This document shows, one piece after another, positions 5,895-13,686 of a DNA stretch of 22,476 nt. Both the position numbers and the translations under genes were made by a program. The stretch is from a virus: IMG/VR virus record IMGVR_UViG_3300006175_000034, positions 1 to 22,476 of that record; one strand, written 5' to 3'. Position 1 is the stretch's first letter. Each line of letters begins with the position of its first letter. The notes below the pieces were generated by a model that saw only the letters and a program-made list of their open reading frames with translations, was not told where the DNA came from and made no database searches.

Positions 5895-8405
5895 CTACAG
5901 GTCGTAGCCGGACGATGACACTACTCGCTGTGACCACTCGGGCGGTAGCTCCCAGTACCGGCGTCCCTCGGCCTTGCCCAGCAGGGACCTGCCGACCTCG
6001 CGCATCCGGCTGCCCTCGCATCCGATGGCCTTGAGTTCCTTGCGGATCGAGTCGGCCGTGCCGAGCTGCTGCTCGCGGTCGGTCAGGTTCTTGCGCTCGC
6101 GCCACAGGTCCGCCGTCTGCTCCACCGAGACCCACAGGGTGCGCCGGGTGCTGTCCCAGAACACCGGGGACCAGCCCTTGGCGCTGGTGGGCACCCCTCC
6201 GGAGCTAGCGGCGCGCAGCACCCACGGCAGGATCTCGCTCACCGCGAGGTTAGCCGCCCCCTCGTCGAACCTCTCGGAACACCACTTGTCGACCAGTGCG
6301 GCGTGGCCGATGTCTCCGGTGACCGCCTCCAGCACGCGAGCGCCCGTGCGCAGGATGCTGAGCTTGTCGGCGTGGCGCCCCCCGGTGTCCTTGAGGTCGG
6401 GCATCTGGGACAGGACGGGCGTGCCCGCGTCCAGGATCAGGGATACGACCGACCCGGCCAGGTCGGTCAGCCCGCCCACTCGGCCGCCGTATTTGGCGGT
6501 CAGGGCCACGATATCGTCCCACTGCAGACGGGACGGGTCGATCAGGCTGCGGCGGTCCCGGGGGGTGGAGAACTCCAGCCGGACCGCCCGGTCGCGCATC
6601 GCCTTCTCGGACATCATGGTGCCGCTGCCCTCGCCCGAGATCATGATCGGGCTGATCAGCTGCTGGTTGGTGGTGCCGACGTTGTCCGCGTCCTTCTTGC
6701 CCCGGCTGCCCTCGGAGGTGGCCTGCCGGACCACATCGGCTATCTGGGACACCTTGACGTCGGTCATGTCGTCCAGCCAGGCGATGCCGTTGCGGTGCGC
6801 GGCCACCGCGTCGCGGAAACTGGCCGGAGTGTGCTGCCCGGCGCCGTCCATCGACCCGGCCAGGGCGACCATCATGGCGAAGAATCCCGTGGTCTTGCCG
6901 GACTCGCTGCCCGCGTCCAGCATCATGAACGGGAACATCGAGCAGGGGTACCGGCCCTTGAGCAGGGCCATGGCCCACCAGGACCCGAACACGCTGGCCA
7001 CCGTCTCGTCCTGGAAGGTCAGCACCTCGCGCAGGATCTCGCGCGCCGTGCCGCGATCCGCCATCCCGTACCGGTACCGCACATGCCCGCGCAGATAGTC
7101 GGCCGGGACCAGCGCGCCATGCGGCTCTACGCCACCCCCTCCCAGGATGCCCTCCGGAATCACGAAACTGCCGTCGGCCTGGTGTCCGTAGTGGGGGGTC
7201 TGCTCAGCGGCCGGGGCGTCCTGGGACATCAGGTACCTAAGCAGCCGGGTGTTGGACGACACCTTGCACGAGTCGTTGGCCGGGGGAGCGATGCTGGCGT
7301 GGTGGGCGGTCAGCCAGACCGTGAGCCTGTAGATGTTGCCCAGGATGTCGGCCGGGAGCGGCTCGTTCTCGTAGATGGTGTGGCCGGTGACCAGGTCCAC
7401 GTAGAACGTGCGCTCGTCGTCGTCCTGCACGATCCGGCGGGCGCGCAGCTCGAAGTCGGACCACTCGGCCACCCGGACCAGGCCGTCCTCACCCTTGACG
7501 GTGGTGTACAGCCTGCCGTCCCGGGCGGCCAGGAATCCGCTGTCGGCCTCGAAGATCAGCCCGGCGCCGGAGTGCTGCTTGGCCCAGATGGAGTCGGCGA
7601 CCTTCAGGGCCTCGGCCTCGTCGAGAGGGTCGTCCAGGGTCGTGCCCAGGTGGCGCACCAGCGCGGTGTAGCCGTCCTGCATCGGCGCCGGGAACAGCTT
7701 GGCCAGGTGACCAGCCACCTGGGTCAGCCAGTTGTTGCGGCCGTCGCCCTCGGAGGACGGCGGGCTCTCGATCAGATTGCGCAGCAGGGATTTTACGTTG
7801 CTATTCTGACGCTTGTGTGCGCTGCTCGGCCTGCTGGCGTTGCTGGGCTTCAGTTCGACAACGTTTGAATCTTCAGTAGGCTTATCGGACCGGAGGGGGT
7901 GGCGCAGGCACTCCGGGGCGTCCAGCAGATCGCCCCCCGCCCACTCGTACCGGCGGCCGGTGGCGTGGACCGACGGCGGTATCACCACCCCCCCACCGTC
8001 CCCACGGAAGTCGTACCCCAGATCGTTGTCCGAATGCCCCGGCCACTCCCGCTCGTCCGTGTCGGGGATGCGGAAGTGCAGATGGACGCCGCGTCCGGTG
8101 GTGACCTTGAGCGCCCTGTCGTATAGATCTCCCAGCACCTCGCGCCAGCGCTGCTCGGCCTGGTCGCTGTCGATATCCAGGACCACCCGCCTGCTGATCT
8201 GGCCCGTGGCCAGCCACAGCCCCTTGGCCTCGTCGCCCTTGGCGAACGCCAGCCTGGGCCAGGGCTGCATGCGCTTGGCGACCCAGGTGCTGCGCCACTT
8301 GACACCGAGATCGCCCGGATTCTTTCCGCCCTCGGGCAACGGGAAGACGTACAGCCCCTCGGCCGCCAGTCTCTCCCATTCCCCCCGAACCGTGCCGTCG
8401 GACAA
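5895..8405 (-). CDS. Bifunctional primase-polymerase (prim-pol) fused to a P-loop ATPase
   Basis: This 836-residue protein should make primers and drive strand opening for phage replication. The N-terminal 160 residues look like an archaeo-eukaryotic-type prim-pol: LDIDSD (76-81) gives the metal-binding aspartates, GRGVHLHF (104-111) supplies the conserved histidines, and YDFRGDGGGVVIPPS follows. A polar, less GC-rich linker comes at about 175-215. Near residue 500 lies Walker A GSESGKTT, then IAWLDDM as Walker B and an Arg-rich segment (AMRDRAVRLEF), as in helicase-type ATPase domains. I place the start at TTG 8405, which has an AAGGAG Shine-Dalgarno about 8 nt upstream. No other good start lies nearby. 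It is a single-gene unit bounded by hairpins at 5850-5892 and 8472-8505. Confidence 0.9.
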   Translation of the reverse strand: MSDGTVRGEWERLAAEGLYVFPLPEGGKNPGDLGVKWRSTWVAKRMQPWPRLAFAKGDEAKGLWLATGQISRRVVLDIDSDQAEQRWREVLGDLYDRALKVTTGRGVHLHFRIPDTDEREWPGHSDNDLGYDFRGDGGGVVIPPSVHATGRRYEWAGGDLLDAPECLRHPLRSDKPTEDSNVVELKPSNASRPSSAHKRQNSNVKSLLRNLIESPPSSEGDGRNNWLTQVAGHLAKLFPAPMQDGYTALVRHLGTTLDDPLDEAEALKVADSIWAKQHSGAGLIFEADSGFLAARDGRLYTTVKGEDGLVRVAEWSDFELRARRIVQDDDERTFYVDLVTGHTIYENEPLPADILGNIYRLTVWLTAHHASIAPPANDSCKVSSNTRLLRYLMSQDAPAAEQTPHYGHQADGSFVIPEGILGGGGVEPHGALVPADYLRGHVRYRYGMADRGTAREILREVLTFQDETVASVFGSWWAMALLKGRYPCSMFPFMMLDAGSESGKTTGFFAMMVALAGSMDGAGQHTPASFRDAVAAHRNGIAWLDDMTDVKVSQIADVVRQATSEGSRGKKDADNVGTTNQQLISPIMISGEGSGTMMSEKAMRDRAVRLEFSTPRDRRSLIDPSRLQWDDIVALTAKYGGRVGGLTDLAGSVVSLILDAGTPVLSQMPDLKDTGGRHADKLSILRTGARVLEAVTGDIGHAALVDKWCSERFDEGAANLAVSEILPWVLRAASSGGVPTSAKGWSPVFWDSTRRTLWVSVEQTADLWRERKNLTDREQQLGTADSIRKELKAIGCEGSRMREVGRSLLGKAEGRRYWELPPEWSQRVVSSSGYDL

Positions 8406-8471
8406 CGCAGGTGCTCCTTGCCTCTACACATACGGACGTACTCACACAGTGTAGTCCCCCGGGGGACGGGC

Positions 8472-8505
8472 GGACCCGCCGCCCTTGGTACAGGGCGACG
8501 GGTCC
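8472..8505 (-). terminator. Hairpin terminator after the DUF669-like gene
   Basis: GGACCCGCCGCCC (8472-8484) pairs with GGGCGACGGGTCC (8493-8505) with one mismatch, 12 of 13 pairs, around an 8-nt loop. It lies 28 nt past the stop of the 8534 gene and before the prim-pol start. A GCGCG/CGCGC mini-hairpin (about 8510-8526) and the 14-bp palindrome GTCCCCCGGGGGAC (8454-8467) flank it. There is no clear U-run. Confidence 0.65.
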
Positions 8506-8533
8506 GATCCGCGCGCTTCGCGCGTGCGCGGTC

Positions 8534-9001
8534 CTAGAACAGCGGCACATCCTCCGGCTTGGTCTTGGCACCGCCACCGGCCGTCGCGGGAGCAGCGCCC
8601 TCAGGGGCGCCGTCCTCGGGCGGGAGCACCTGCTTGATGTCGTTGCCCATGTCGCCCTTGCGTACGCCGCCCTGGATGATGCGCTGCACGATGTAGAGGC
8701 GCACCGGCTTGCCGATCAGCTCGTCGGTGTCGGTGTCGGCCGGGACGCCGAACGCCTTGAAGACCTCGTTCAGGCGCCAGCGGGCCGCCTCGGACAGGGA
8801 GGTGTTCAGGAACATCTTGCGGGAGGTAAACCCCTCGTCGGTGAGCTTGAACACCCACCGCCAGTAGATGCCGTTGGCGCCGTCCTTGACCTCGACCTCG
8901 CCCTCCAGGACGGCGCGGTAGATGCCCTCGTCGATGGCCTCGAAATCCTGGCCCTCCGCCTTCTCGACCTCGGCCGCCACGTCGGCGCTGAGCTTCGGCA
9001 T
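8534..9001 (-). CDS. DUF669-like predicted single-stranded-DNA-binding protein
   Basis: This 155-residue protein resembles the DUF669 family, small beta-rich phage proteins usually found beside a Sak4-type ATPase and thought to coat single-stranded DNA. Family-like features are the beta segment YRAVLEGEVEVKDG, the WRWVFKLTDEG strand pair, the SRKMFLNTSL segment, a helix with LNEVFKAFGVPAD and ELIGKPVRLYIV. The C-terminus is a flexible Gly/Ala/Pro tail ending EDVPLF, like the acidic-hydrophobic tip by which bacterial SSBs recruit partners. The start at ATG 9001 has AAGGA 7 nt upstream. It follows the Sak4-like gene by 69 nt, consistent with an ATPase-SSB pair in homologous recombination. Confidence 0.85.
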   Translation of the reverse strand: MPKLSADVAAEVEKAEGQDFEAIDEGIYRAVLEGEVEVKDGANGIYWRWVFKLTDEGFTSRKMFLNTSLSEAARWRLNEVFKAFGVPADTDTDELIGKPVRLYIVQRIIQGGVRKGDMGNDIKQVLPPEDGAPEGAAPATAGGGAKTKPEDVPLF

Positions 9002-9070
9002 ATCAGTGTCCTTGTCTGTGTCTGCGTGTGCGTGTTGTTTTGTCTTCTGCGCGGAGACGGCCGCGCCCCG

Positions 9071-9985
9071 CTACTTGCTGTCCGCCGGGGGGGCGGACTC
9101 GGCCGGGCTGGTCTTCGCCCGTACCCGGTCCAGGTAGTCCTGCTGCGCAGGGTCGTCGTCCAGGGGCCAGTCTTGGAACACCAGGGCGACGAGCCGGTCG
9201 AACGAGGGGTCGGCCAGCACGGACGGCGTGCCGCCCAGCCGGTCCTTGCCCTTGTACTTGCCCGTATCGCGGAACACCCCCAGGTATCCGCTGGCGTCCT
9301 CGACGCCGGGGACCTTGCTGGTGTACGCGATCAGGTCGACGTACCCCATCAGATTAACGCCGAACTTGGGGGACAGCTGCGGCAGCATGACCAGGCCGGT
9401 GCCGGACTCCTTGTCCACCTCCCGCTTGGCCAGGCAGACAAACGCCGTGTGGCAGGGCAGGTCCCGGAATCGGCGCGCGATGACGCGCAGCTTCTCGGTC
9501 ACCACGCCGTGCTCACGTACGTCGACGTCGAATTCGGAATCCTCCACCTCCATCAGCAGGACGCCGTTCTTGTCGGTGGCCTTGCGCACTGCCTTAGCGT
9601 GACGAACGTCGACCTCCTCGCGCAGCAGCATCTGGTGTAGCTCGGTCATCGAGTCGAAGATGACACCGGCCACCGAGTCGGGGTCGTCGTCCAGCTCAGC
9701 CTTGATCCGCCAGTAGAAGGCGTCCAGCTGGGAGTAGGTGGTGATCGGCTTGCCCCGGTCGTCCCGGGCCGGGATGATGTTCTCGACCGGGATGCCCAGA
9801 CGGCGCAGCGGCCGGGCCTTGGCGCCGGACTCCGTGTCCACCAGGTACACCCGGCCCAGGCGGGCCATCCCGGCGGCGGCGGAGGTCTTGCCGGATCCGG
9901 GCTCACCGTAGTACAGCACGTTGGCGAACTCGGGCATGTCGTCCAGTGTGGCCTGCGGCCGAGGTGGTGCGACGGTTTCAGTCAT
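9071..9985 (-). CDS. Sak4-like RecA-fold ATPase (single-strand annealing or recombinase type)
   Basis: This 304-residue protein carries Walker A GEPGSGKT at residues 27-34 and a Walker B aspartate at 111 (GVIFDSM), with a short N-terminal extension. In Sak4-type phage proteins, a shortened RecA core promotes DNA annealing together with the phage SSB. Here the DUF669-like gene lies directly downstream. A late ELIGKP-like partner region is absent, and the C-terminus is a Pro/Ser/Ala tail. I cannot see a full RecA-type L1/L2 region, so Sak4-like is preferred to true RecA. The gene may be driven by the promoter at 10064-10094, with a hairpin in the leader. The Shine-Dalgarno is weak (GAGA). Confidence 0.85.
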   Translation of the reverse strand: MTETVAPPRPQATLDDMPEFANVLYYGEPGSGKTSAAAGMARLGRVYLVDTESGAKARPLRRLGIPVENIIPARDDRGKPITTYSQLDAFYWRIKAELDDDPDSVAGVIFDSMTELHQMLLREEVDVRHAKAVRKATDKNGVLLMEVEDSEFDVDVREHGVVTEKLRVIARRFRDLPCHTAFVCLAKREVDKESGTGLVMLPQLSPKFGVNLMGYVDLIAYTSKVPGVEDASGYLGVFRDTGKYKGKDRLGGTPSVLADPSFDRLVALVFQDWPLDDDPAQQDYLDRVRAKTSPAESAPPADSK

Positions 9986-10023
9986 TGATTCTCATCTCTG
10001 ATCCTGCCCGATCGGCGGAGCCA

Positions 10024-10052
10024 GCGGCGGGGGCTCGGGCCGCCCCCGCCGC
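10024..10052 (-). terminator. Perfect 11-bp GC hairpin between small gene and Sak4-like gene
   Basis: GCGGCGGGGGC (10024-10034) pairs exactly with GCCCCCGCCGC (10042-10052) around a 7-nt loop. It follows the stop at 10102 and precedes the Sak4-like gene. It could terminate the upstream operon. However, the promoter at 10064-10094 would start transcription just before it, so it may instead sit in the Sak4 leader as an attenuator or stabilising stem. Confidence 0.6.
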
Positions 10053-10063
10053 CGTACGATCGT

Positions 10064-10094
10064 ATCCCACCATACCGGTTGTCCGGCAGACAAT
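10064..10094 (-). promoter_or_regulatory. Dyad site S4 with candidate promoter for the Sak4-like gene
   Basis: On the minus strand, ATTGTCTGCCGGACAA (10079-10094) matches the shared dyad at 13 of 16 positions and has near-symmetric half-sites TTGTCT and GGACAA. TTGTCT (10088-10093) as -35 lies 18 nt from TGGGAT (10064-10069) as a weak -10. This is the least convincing promoter of the four, but the spacing is identical. Confidence 0.45.
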
Positions 10095-10101
10095 CCCCGG
10101 G

Positions 10102-10299
10102 TTACCAGTCCCGCTGGGCCTCCCGTACCTCCTCCACGAACATGGCCAGGGCGTCCCGGATCTGCTTAACCGCGCCCGCCAAGGCCTGTATCCGGGAATC
10201 CCCGCCCGCATCCACGGAGTTGATCAGGCGGTCCGCCTCATCGAGGTAGTCCGATACCCCCTCCCCGGTGACGTAGTGCTTGAACACCTGTTCGGACAT
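10102..10299 (-). CDS. Small hypothetical protein after the nuclease
   Basis: This 65-residue protein starts at ATG 10299, one base past the stop of the Cas4-like nuclease, with an AGAGG Shine-Dalgarno. It begins MSEQVFKHYVTGEGVSDYLD and continues as a likely helix-loop-helix with an AGAVKQIRDALAMFVEEVRE segment. It is acidic and may dimerise through that helix. I do not recognise a family. Its position suggests an accessory to the nuclease or Sak4-like ATPase. The longer frame from 10452 overlaps the nuclease gene in another phase and is rejected. Confidence 0.7.
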   Translation of the reverse strand: MSEQVFKHYVTGEGVSDYLDEADRLINSVDAGGDSRIQALAGAVKQIRDALAMFVEEVREAQRDW

Positions 10300-10300
10300 G

Positions 10301-11170
10301 TCAGTGCCTCTCTGCTCCGGGTGACCATCCGGTGTCCAGCAGGTACCTGCGCTCGCGGTCCTCGCCGGTCTTGCGACCGAGCAGGCAGGCGTCCCGGAAC
10401 TGGCACATCCACTTGCACCGATCCTTGTCCGGGTGCCGCTCGGCCAGCTCACCGGCCGCCCACATCTTGCGGGCCGTGGCGTACGCCTCGGTCGCGATCG
10501 TGTTCAGCTCGAAGTCGGTGCGCGCCAGCGGGAACCTGCGGAACCGGGACTCCAGGGTCTGCCCGGCAGTCTTGTTGCGCTGGGTCCGGGCGCCGTTCCA
10601 CAACCCGGCGAACATGTCGTACCCAACATGCTTCAGACCCCAGATGTACAGGCCGAACTGGTCGGCCATGTCCAGCTCCGCCTCGGACGGCAGGTTCTGG
10701 CCGGACTTGTGGTCGACCATCACCAGCTTACCCCGCATCGCGGCGTCCCTGACCAACAGGTCGATCTGCATCTTCAGGCGGAACCGGGAGCGGTGGCCCC
10801 GGGCGGTCAGCAGCGGCACTTCGATCTTCTGCTCGACCGCCAGGATCTCCCAGTCCTTGTCGGCGCCGTACATATCGATGTAACCGGCGTACATCCACTC
10901 CACCAGGTCGGCAACCTCGTCGAATCCCTCGCGCCGGGCCTGCACGATCTGCTGCCGCCCCGCGCGGACGGCGCCGTCCAGGTCTCCCGGCTGGTCCTTC
11001 AGCCACCGGTAGTGCCATTCCAGCACCTTGTGCCACAGGGTGCCCTTCAGCAGGGCCGGAGAGGTGGTCGGACCGGCCCACCTCTCCTTGTAGCCCAGCT
11101 TGTGCTGATGCGGGCACTGGCGGAACGACGCGATCTCGGAGTACGAGACAACGATCGGATCTGTCGGCAT
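10301..11170 (-). CDS. Cas4-like PD-(D/E)XK exonuclease with Fe-S cysteines
   Basis: This 289-residue protein looks like a single-strand exonuclease of the Cas4/RecB-nuclease type. One cysteine at 19 (FRQCP) and three at 252, 256 and 262 (CKWMCQFRDAC) make the usual four-cysteine Fe-S set. Nuclease residues are His47 (GTLWHKVLEWHY), Asp137 (QIDLLV), Asp153 and Lys155 (VDHKSG) and a QFGLYIW motif. It would trim DNA ends for recombination with the Sak4-like ATPase. No CRISPR array is present, so no CRISPR role is implied. I prefer ATG 11170 because GAGGA lies just upstream. ATG 11182, which overlaps the previous stop as ATGA, is the alternative and adds four residues. Confidence 0.88.
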   Translation of the reverse strand: MPTDPIVVSYSEIASFRQCPHQHKLGYKERWAGPTTSPALLKGTLWHKVLEWHYRWLKDQPGDLDGAVRAGRQQIVQARREGFDEVADLVEWMYAGYIDMYGADKDWEILAVEQKIEVPLLTARGHRSRFRLKMQIDLLVRDAAMRGKLVMVDHKSGQNLPSEAELDMADQFGLYIWGLKHVGYDMFAGLWNGARTQRNKTAGQTLESRFRRFPLARTDFELNTIATEAYATARKMWAAGELAERHPDKDRCKWMCQFRDACLLGRKTGEDRERRYLLDTGWSPGAERH

Positions 11171-11178
11171 TCGTGTCC

Positions 11179-11967
11179 TCATGTGTATTGGTTGGTAGAC
11201 CGCCGGTCCTTGGCGAACCGGATGTCGGGCACAACCACGTCGGTACCGGCGGACTGGCCCGTCAGTATCCTGACCTGGATGCTGCCGTCACCCTGGCGCC
11301 GCAGCACCCGGGCGCGGCAGACGGTGCCGCTGCGCATGGTCAGCGTACCCTCGTCCCCTGACACCGGGTGGCGGTTGTCGAGCATGTCGATCAGCCGCTG
11401 GGCCTTCAGCTGGCCGATCTCCTCGTCGGTCATCGTCCGCTCGACCCGGACGCGGGGGGCCTTGGGCTCGGTGATCTTGACTCCGGCCGACACCTTGTCC
11501 TGCCAGAAGGTGCTGCCGTTGCCGCGCCGGTCGTCCAGCCAGGCGGCGATGACCAGCGGCTTGTCCATCTCACCTGACTTCGGGTGGCGGACCTCCAGCC
11601 CGGCCATGTGCGCCTTGGCCAGGATGCTCTTGAACCGGGCGTCGTGTCCGGACAGGAACACTCCGCCAGCGCGCCGCGCCAGCTGCCCGCCGCAGCCGCA
11701 CCCGCAGATCTTGATGCGTCCCGAGAAGGTTGACGGGGACTGCTCCGACTCCGGGTCGGGCTGGTCGCCGGTCTTCGGCTGGCGGGCCGCCTTCTTGGCC
11801 TCCTGCTCGGCGTGGGCGGTGTGCCGGGCCTTGGACGCGGACGGCGACTTGGCCGTGAACCTGCGCCCGCACTCGCACGGGGTGGCCCAGTTCGGACCGT
11901 CGTCGTAGGCGACGCCGGGGGCGTGCCCCTGAACATCGGTCTTGGGGGCGGTGATGGTGGCAGACAT
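11179..11967 (-). CDS. Hypothetical protein with two Cys/His putative zinc sites
   Basis: The protein has 262 residues. Near the N-terminus CECGRRF (C31, C33) is followed by H49 and H52, an arrangement like a small CxC...HxxH zinc finger. A second cluster, CGCGCG with C88, C90 and C92 followed by a SGHDARFKSIL stretch (H108), resembles a zinc motif I have seen in actinobacterial and phage proteins of unknown function. The C-terminal 100 residues look like a beta-rich domain (TVCRARVLRRQGDGSIQVRI) ending near KDRRSTNQYT. DNA or RNA binding is plausible. The start has an AGGGA Shine-Dalgarno. The gene overlaps the nuclease-side ATG and lies in the recombination operon. Confidence 0.75.
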   Translation of the reverse strand: MSATITAPKTDVQGHAPGVAYDDGPNWATPCECGRRFTAKSPSASKARHTAHAEQEAKKAARQPKTGDQPDPESEQSPSTFSGRIKICGCGCGGQLARRAGGVFLSGHDARFKSILAKAHMAGLEVRHPKSGEMDKPLVIAAWLDDRRGNGSTFWQDKVSAGVKITEPKAPRVRVERTMTDEEIGQLKAQRLIDMLDNRHPVSGDEGTLTMRSGTVCRARVLRRQGDGSIQVRILTGQSAGTDVVVPDIRFAKDRRSTNQYT

Positions 11968-12026
11968 CGTAGCTGTCCCTATCTACGTGAAGGGGTGGAC
12001 CGGGATGGATCTCAATACGGGGGCGG

Positions 12027-12779
12027 TCAGCTCAGGATCATCCAGACGACAGGCAAAACCGACAGGAGGACGGCCCACACCCACCAGGATTCGGGCGATG
12101 TCGGCCGGGCCAGTGCCCGGACGGACGGTCCGTAGGAGGTACTCGGGGGCAGGCTGGCTGAGAACTGGCCGACGCCGTCCCGGGCGCGGGACCGGACGCG
12201 ACCGGCCGCCTTCGCCACCCCTCCCACGGCCCGACTGAACACTGACGCGCGGTCGTCGGTGTCGTCCTGCTCGTCGAAAGGGGGCGGCTCCACGCCGTGC
12301 CGGGCGCCCGGCTCGGACTTGATGATCGGCCGCTGCGGCCGGGGGATGACGCCCATGCTCTGCTGGCCGCGCACGTCGCCGTTGGTGTCGTCCAGCCGCT
12401 CGGGCGACAGCTCCTCGATCGGGTCGGTGTAGGCTCGGCGCCGATCGCGCTCCAGTTCCTGCGGGTCTCGGGACGCCATCTCCTCGACGAATTCGGCCGT
12501 CGCCCGTTGCTGGTCGGCGCCGACCTCGTGGGCGGGCCGGGAGGAAGGCATCGGCGGCGCCATGAAGTCGCCGTAGTGGGTCACGTCGCGCCAGGACCCG
12601 GCCGCGTAGATCTTGGTGGGCAGCGTGCCGGGTCGGCCGTACTGGCTCAGGTGCCAGATCATCAGGGCACCGTTAGGGTGCATCACCGCGACGCTGTCCG
12701 GCCACTCCTCGTTGCCTTCAAGAATGTGCGGGACCACGGTCACGCCGCGACGGGCCGGGCTCTCGGTGTTGACGGTCAT
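12027..12779 (-). CDS. Hypothetical protein with C-terminal membrane anchor
   Basis: This 250-residue protein is largely disordered-looking. Residues 1-70 are beta-like (AVMHPNGALMIWHLSQYG), then an acidic and Pro/Arg/Asp-rich middle follows, and the last 20 residues (SWWVWAVLLSVLPVVWMIL) form a strongly hydrophobic, Trp-rich segment. That is a tail-anchor layout with the bulk in the cytoplasm. The start at ATG 12779 has AAGGAA upstream. It lies between two putative zinc-binding proteins in the recombination operon. I do not recognise a family. Membrane recruitment of the replication or recombination machinery is one idea, but nothing proves it. Confidence 0.72.
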   Translation of the reverse strand: MTVNTESPARRGVTVVPHILEGNEEWPDSVAVMHPNGALMIWHLSQYGRPGTLPTKIYAAGSWRDVTHYGDFMAPPMPSSRPAHEVGADQQRATAEFVEEMASRDPQELERDRRRAYTDPIEELSPERLDDTNGDVRGQQSMGVIPRPQRPIIKSEPGARHGVEPPPFDEQDDTDDRASVFSRAVGGVAKAAGRVRSRARDGVGQFSASLPPSTSYGPSVRALARPTSPESWWVWAVLLSVLPVVWMILS

Positions 12780-12839
12780 ATCAGGTTCCTTACGTGGCAG
12801 GGCCGGGGGGCTGGCCGCCCTCCGGCGGATGGGTCGTGC

Positions 12840-13646
12840 TCAGCCCCAGGGCATCCCGTGCTTCTCGGCGCAGACCGGTCCGTATCCGAGCCGGATGCTG
12901 ATCTCGTGGGTCAGCCTGCATCCCTTGAAGATGCACTGGCCGTACAGGTGGCCGAACTCGGACGCCTGCTCGGGCGTCAGCTTCATGGCCGGGGTGAGCT
13001 TGCGGTAGGCGCCCACCGAGCGCGCAAGCTCGTAGTCCCAGGACGACCCGTCCCACGCCTTGGCGTAGGTCCGGGTGCCATCCTGGTTCAGAATGACCTT
13101 GACGTAAAGGTCATCCAGCTTGTAGAACCCCTCGCCGACCGGCTCGGAGCGCCGGGGCGCAGCCGGAACCGGTGCGGGCGCGGCGTGCAGGTCGCGCGAG
13201 CGCTTCCAGGGGCACTTCTTCAGGGCGTCGATCAGGTCGGATGCGGTCCGCCTGTCCACCTGGCCGCCGCCGAACACGCGGGCGGCCGTGCCGTGCAGCA
13301 GCGGCGCCAGCCCGGACCAGTCCCGGTCGCGCAGCAGGTTGCGGATGAACTCGTACTGCCTGGGCGTGGCGTCGATGCTGGCCGCCGCAGCCGGGCGCTC
13401 GCCGGTCCGGCCGGGCGCGCCGGACGGCGCCGGGGTGTCGTCGGCGGGCTCGTCCGGCACGAACGGCACGGACACGTTGATCAACTTGGCCGACTTGATG
13501 TCGTCCAGATAGGCGGACAGGCCCTTGGCCGCCGCAGAGTCCAGGGTGCCCTCCTCGCGGTGCACATCCAGCGCCTCCTTGACCATGCGCCGGATCTCCT
13601 TGACATCCTTCTCGCTGACTGCCCGACCCCTCAGTAGGACCGCCAT
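12840..13646 (-). CDS. Protein with a DUF6011-like zinc module and a TPRQYEFIRNLL domain
   Basis: The protein has 268 residues. The start is ATG 13646, with GGGAGGGGG upstream. The extension to TTG 13673 is rejected. Residues 1-60 are helical. Residues 92-145 (TPRQYEFIRNLL to DLIDALKKC) form a helical domain I have seen repeatedly in actinophage proteins. Residues 175-230 form a beta/helix region. The end (QCIFKGCRLTHEISIRLGYG, then GPVCAEK, C238, C243, C259) matches a DUF6011-type zinc ribbon. It is the first gene after its own promoter (13687-13717), so it heads the recombination operon. The function is unknown; nucleic-acid binding is likely. Confidence 0.8.
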   Translation of the reverse strand: MAVLLRGRAVSEKDVKEIRRMVKEALDVHREEGTLDSAAAKGLSAYLDDIKSAKLINVSVPFVPDEPADDTPAPSGAPGRTGERPAAAASIDATPRQYEFIRNLLRDRDWSGLAPLLHGTAARVFGGGQVDRRTASDLIDALKKCPWKRSRDLHAAPAPVPAAPRRSEPVGEGFYKLDDLYVKVILNQDGTRTYAKAWDGSSWDYELARSVGAYRKLTPAMKLTPEQASEFGHLYGQCIFKGCRLTHEISIRLGYGPVCAEKHGMPWG

Positions 13647-13686
13647 CTCTGCCCCCTCCCGACCCGAAACCAAGCCTTGTACGACC

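Noticed and set aside
6303-7868. 521-residue plus-strand frame opposite the prim-pol gene
   Set aside because: Antisense shadow; the minus-strand frame has Walker and prim-pol motifs and a Shine-Dalgarno.
8411-9640. 409-residue plus-strand frame opposite SSB-like and Sak4-like genes
   Set aside because: Runs across two real minus-strand genes and a terminator; no conserved motif.
10301-11170. Cas4-like nuclease as a sign of a CRISPR system
   Set aside because: No array or other cas genes; Cas4-like nucleases occur alone in many phages.
10433-11908. 491-residue plus-strand frame
   Set aside because: Antisense to the Cas4-like nuclease and the zinc-site gene.
12297-13637. 446-residue plus-strand frame
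   Set aside because: Antisense to the tail-anchored and DUF6011-like genes; Val/Arg/Gly-rich shadow composition.
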